Positions 7,757-8,721 of a stretch of DNA of 8,721 nucleotides are shown here, one piece after another; within the stretch, counting starts at the first letter, position 1, and each line of letters opens with the position of its first letter. The translations under genes and the position numbers were made by a program. Source of the DNA: Anaerolineaceae bacterium (GTDB taxonomy: Bacteria; Chloroflexota; Anaerolineae; JAAYZQ01); NCBI GenBank assembly GCA_012514775.1, contig JAAYZQ010000204.1, forward strand, positions 1-8,721. The letters are read 5' to 3'. The notes under the pieces are model-generated. The model searched no databases and was not told the origin of the DNA. It was given only the letters and a program-made list of their open reading frames with translations.

Positions 7757-8638
7757 ATGTCCTCGTTACTGGCTCAGAACCTGATCTTTGGGCTCCTGGT
7801 AGGCGGCTTGTATGGACTGGCGGCCGTCGGCCTTTCTCTGGTATTCGGAGTGACCAAGATTCTCAACGTATCTCACGGTGAGCTCCTGATGCTTGGCGGG
7901 TACGCGGGCTTCTGGTTGTTCACCCTGTTTGGCATTGACCCCTTCCTCGGTCTCCCGCTGAACATTCTGCTCCTCGTTCTGTTGGGTGTGGTCCTGTACA
8001 AGGGCATTTTCGCTCGCATGACCAGGCTCGGCGAGGAGTCCAAGATCAAGAACACGATGCTGGTGGGCTTTGGGCTGGGTATCATCTTCCAGAACGTGGC
8101 GCAGCGGTTGTGGACCGCCAACGAGAGGGGCATCACGACGACCTATTCGTCTTCGGTGTTTACACTGTTCGACGTGCGCTTCCCCATCGTGCGGGTGGCG
8201 AGTTTCTTGATCGCATTGTTCGTCCTGGTGGCACTTCACCTGTTTCTGAAGCGATCCTACATGGGCAAGGCCATCCGGGCGACGGTGCAGGATTGGGAAG
8301 CCGCCGCGCTCCTGGGGATCAGCACCGATCGCGTCTACCTCGTTTCATTCCTGCTGAGCGCAGGGCTGGCGGGCCTGGCGGGCGCCCTGGTCAGCGTGGG
8401 CTGGCACGTTGTGCCGACCATGGGGTTGGATTGGACTCTCACGTCCCTGATTGTCATGGTCTTGGGAGGACTGGGCAGCTTTGTGGGGACGTTTATCGCG
8501 GGCGTACTTCTGGGCATGACCGAATCGCTTACCTCTTTCTGGCTGGGTGGTGCCTACCGGGAGATCGTCGCCTTGCTGTTGTTCCTTCTGGTCCTTGTTC
8601 TCCGGCCCCAGGGCCTGTTCGGCACGAAGGAGGGGTAG
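7757..8638 (+). CDS. livH: Branched-chain-amino-acid-type ABC importer, permease LivH, 293 aa
   Basis: An integral membrane permease forming half of the translocation channel with LivM. The N-terminal region NLIFGLLVGGLYGLAAVGLSL (8-28), followed by GVTKILNVSHGELLMLGGY (31-49), is characteristic of LivH. Further hydrophobic segments lie around 66-80, 101-112, 146-163, 193-214, 228-252 and 267-282. The cytoplasmic coupling loop GKAIRATVQDWEAAALLGI (170-188) contacts the ATPases, and the protein ends with the family hallmark RPQGLFG (283-289). Length is typical. AAGGTGA lies 7 bases before the ATG. Substrates of this family include branched-chain amino acids, amides, urea and aromatic or dicarboxylic acids, so the name does not fix the substrate. 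Confidence 0.95.
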   Translation: MSSLLAQNLIFGLLVGGLYGLAAVGLSLVFGVTKILNVSHGELLMLGGYAGFWLFTLFGIDPFLGLPLNILLLVLLGVVLYKGIFARMTRLGEESKIKNTMLVGFGLGIIFQNVAQRLWTANERGITTTYSSSVFTLFDVRFPIVRVASFLIALFVLVALHLFLKRSYMGKAIRATVQDWEAAALLGISTDRVYLVSFLLSAGLAGLAGALVSVGWHVVPTMGLDWTLTSLIVMVLGGLGSFVGTFIAGVLLGMTESLTSFWLGGAYREIVALLLFLLVLVLRPQGLFGTKEG

Positions 8639-8641
8639 CCC

Positions 8642-8721
8642 GTGACTCGAAAGCGCGCGCTTGCGGCTGGGCTCGTCGTCGTCATCGTCGCGGTCCTGGT
8701 GGCCCTGCCGCTGTTCGTGAA
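8642..8721 (+). CDS. livM: Branched-chain-amino-acid-type ABC importer, permease LivM, first 26 codons (continues past right edge)
   Basis: A frame opens with GTG at 8642, three bases after the livH stop. AAGGAGGGG at 8627-8635 overlaps the end of livH and gives an ideal ribosome binding site with GGAGG 8 bases from the GTG. The visible residues are a basic start (TRKR) followed by a hydrophobic stretch ending LPLFV, matching the N-terminal membrane segment of LivM. Position directly after livH supports the call, but only 26 codons are present. The substrate-binding protein gene would be expected nearby downstream. Confidence 0.8.
   Translation, partial: MTRKRALAAGLVVVIVAVLVALPLFV

Overview
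The window is GC-rich, gene-dense bacterial DNA with two divergent transcription units separated by a 288-base regulatory region (2869-3156). No mobile element, CRISPR array, tRNA or rRNA was seen. Taxonomy cannot be fixed from the sequence alone. NAD-dependent DNA ligase and UvrC mark it as bacterial. The anaerobe-style set of CoA-transferase, 2[4Fe-4S] ferredoxin and nitroreductase in a high-GC background would fit an anaerobic Chloroflexota-like or clostridial-type organism, which is a guess.

Left part, minus strand: ligA (NAD-dependent DNA ligase, complete) is followed after 50 bases by uvrC (nucleotide excision repair endonuclease, cut by the left edge). This is a housekeeping DNA repair unit. 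It is driven by a recognisable sigma-70-type promoter just upstream of ligA, and a short hairpin lies between the two genes.

Right part, plus strand: a tightly packed unit of at least nine genes starts from an exact-consensus sigma-70 promoter (TTGACA, 17 bases, TATAAT) and a leader of about 143 bases. In order it encodes a nitroreductase-family flavoprotein, a small cysteine-containing protein resembling V4R or SufR-type sensor domains, both subunits of a family I (glutaconate-type) CoA-transferase, a 2[4Fe-4S] ferredoxin, and a branched-chain-amino-acid-type (HAAT) ABC importer (LivG, LivF, LivH and the start of LivM). Genes overlap or lie within 80 bases of each other, and most have clear ribosome binding sites.

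The likely logic of the plus-strand unit is import of a carboxylate or amino-acid-like substrate, activation to its CoA thioester by CoA transfer, and redox steps served by the ferredoxin and flavoprotein. The substrate is not identifiable from the window. The periplasmic substrate-binding protein and any dehydratase, reductase or beta-oxidation enzymes would lie beyond the right edge or elsewhere. The most notable points are the mixed operon itself, the unassigned 154-residue protein, the repeat-rich promoter and leader, and several non-canonical motifs in LivG.
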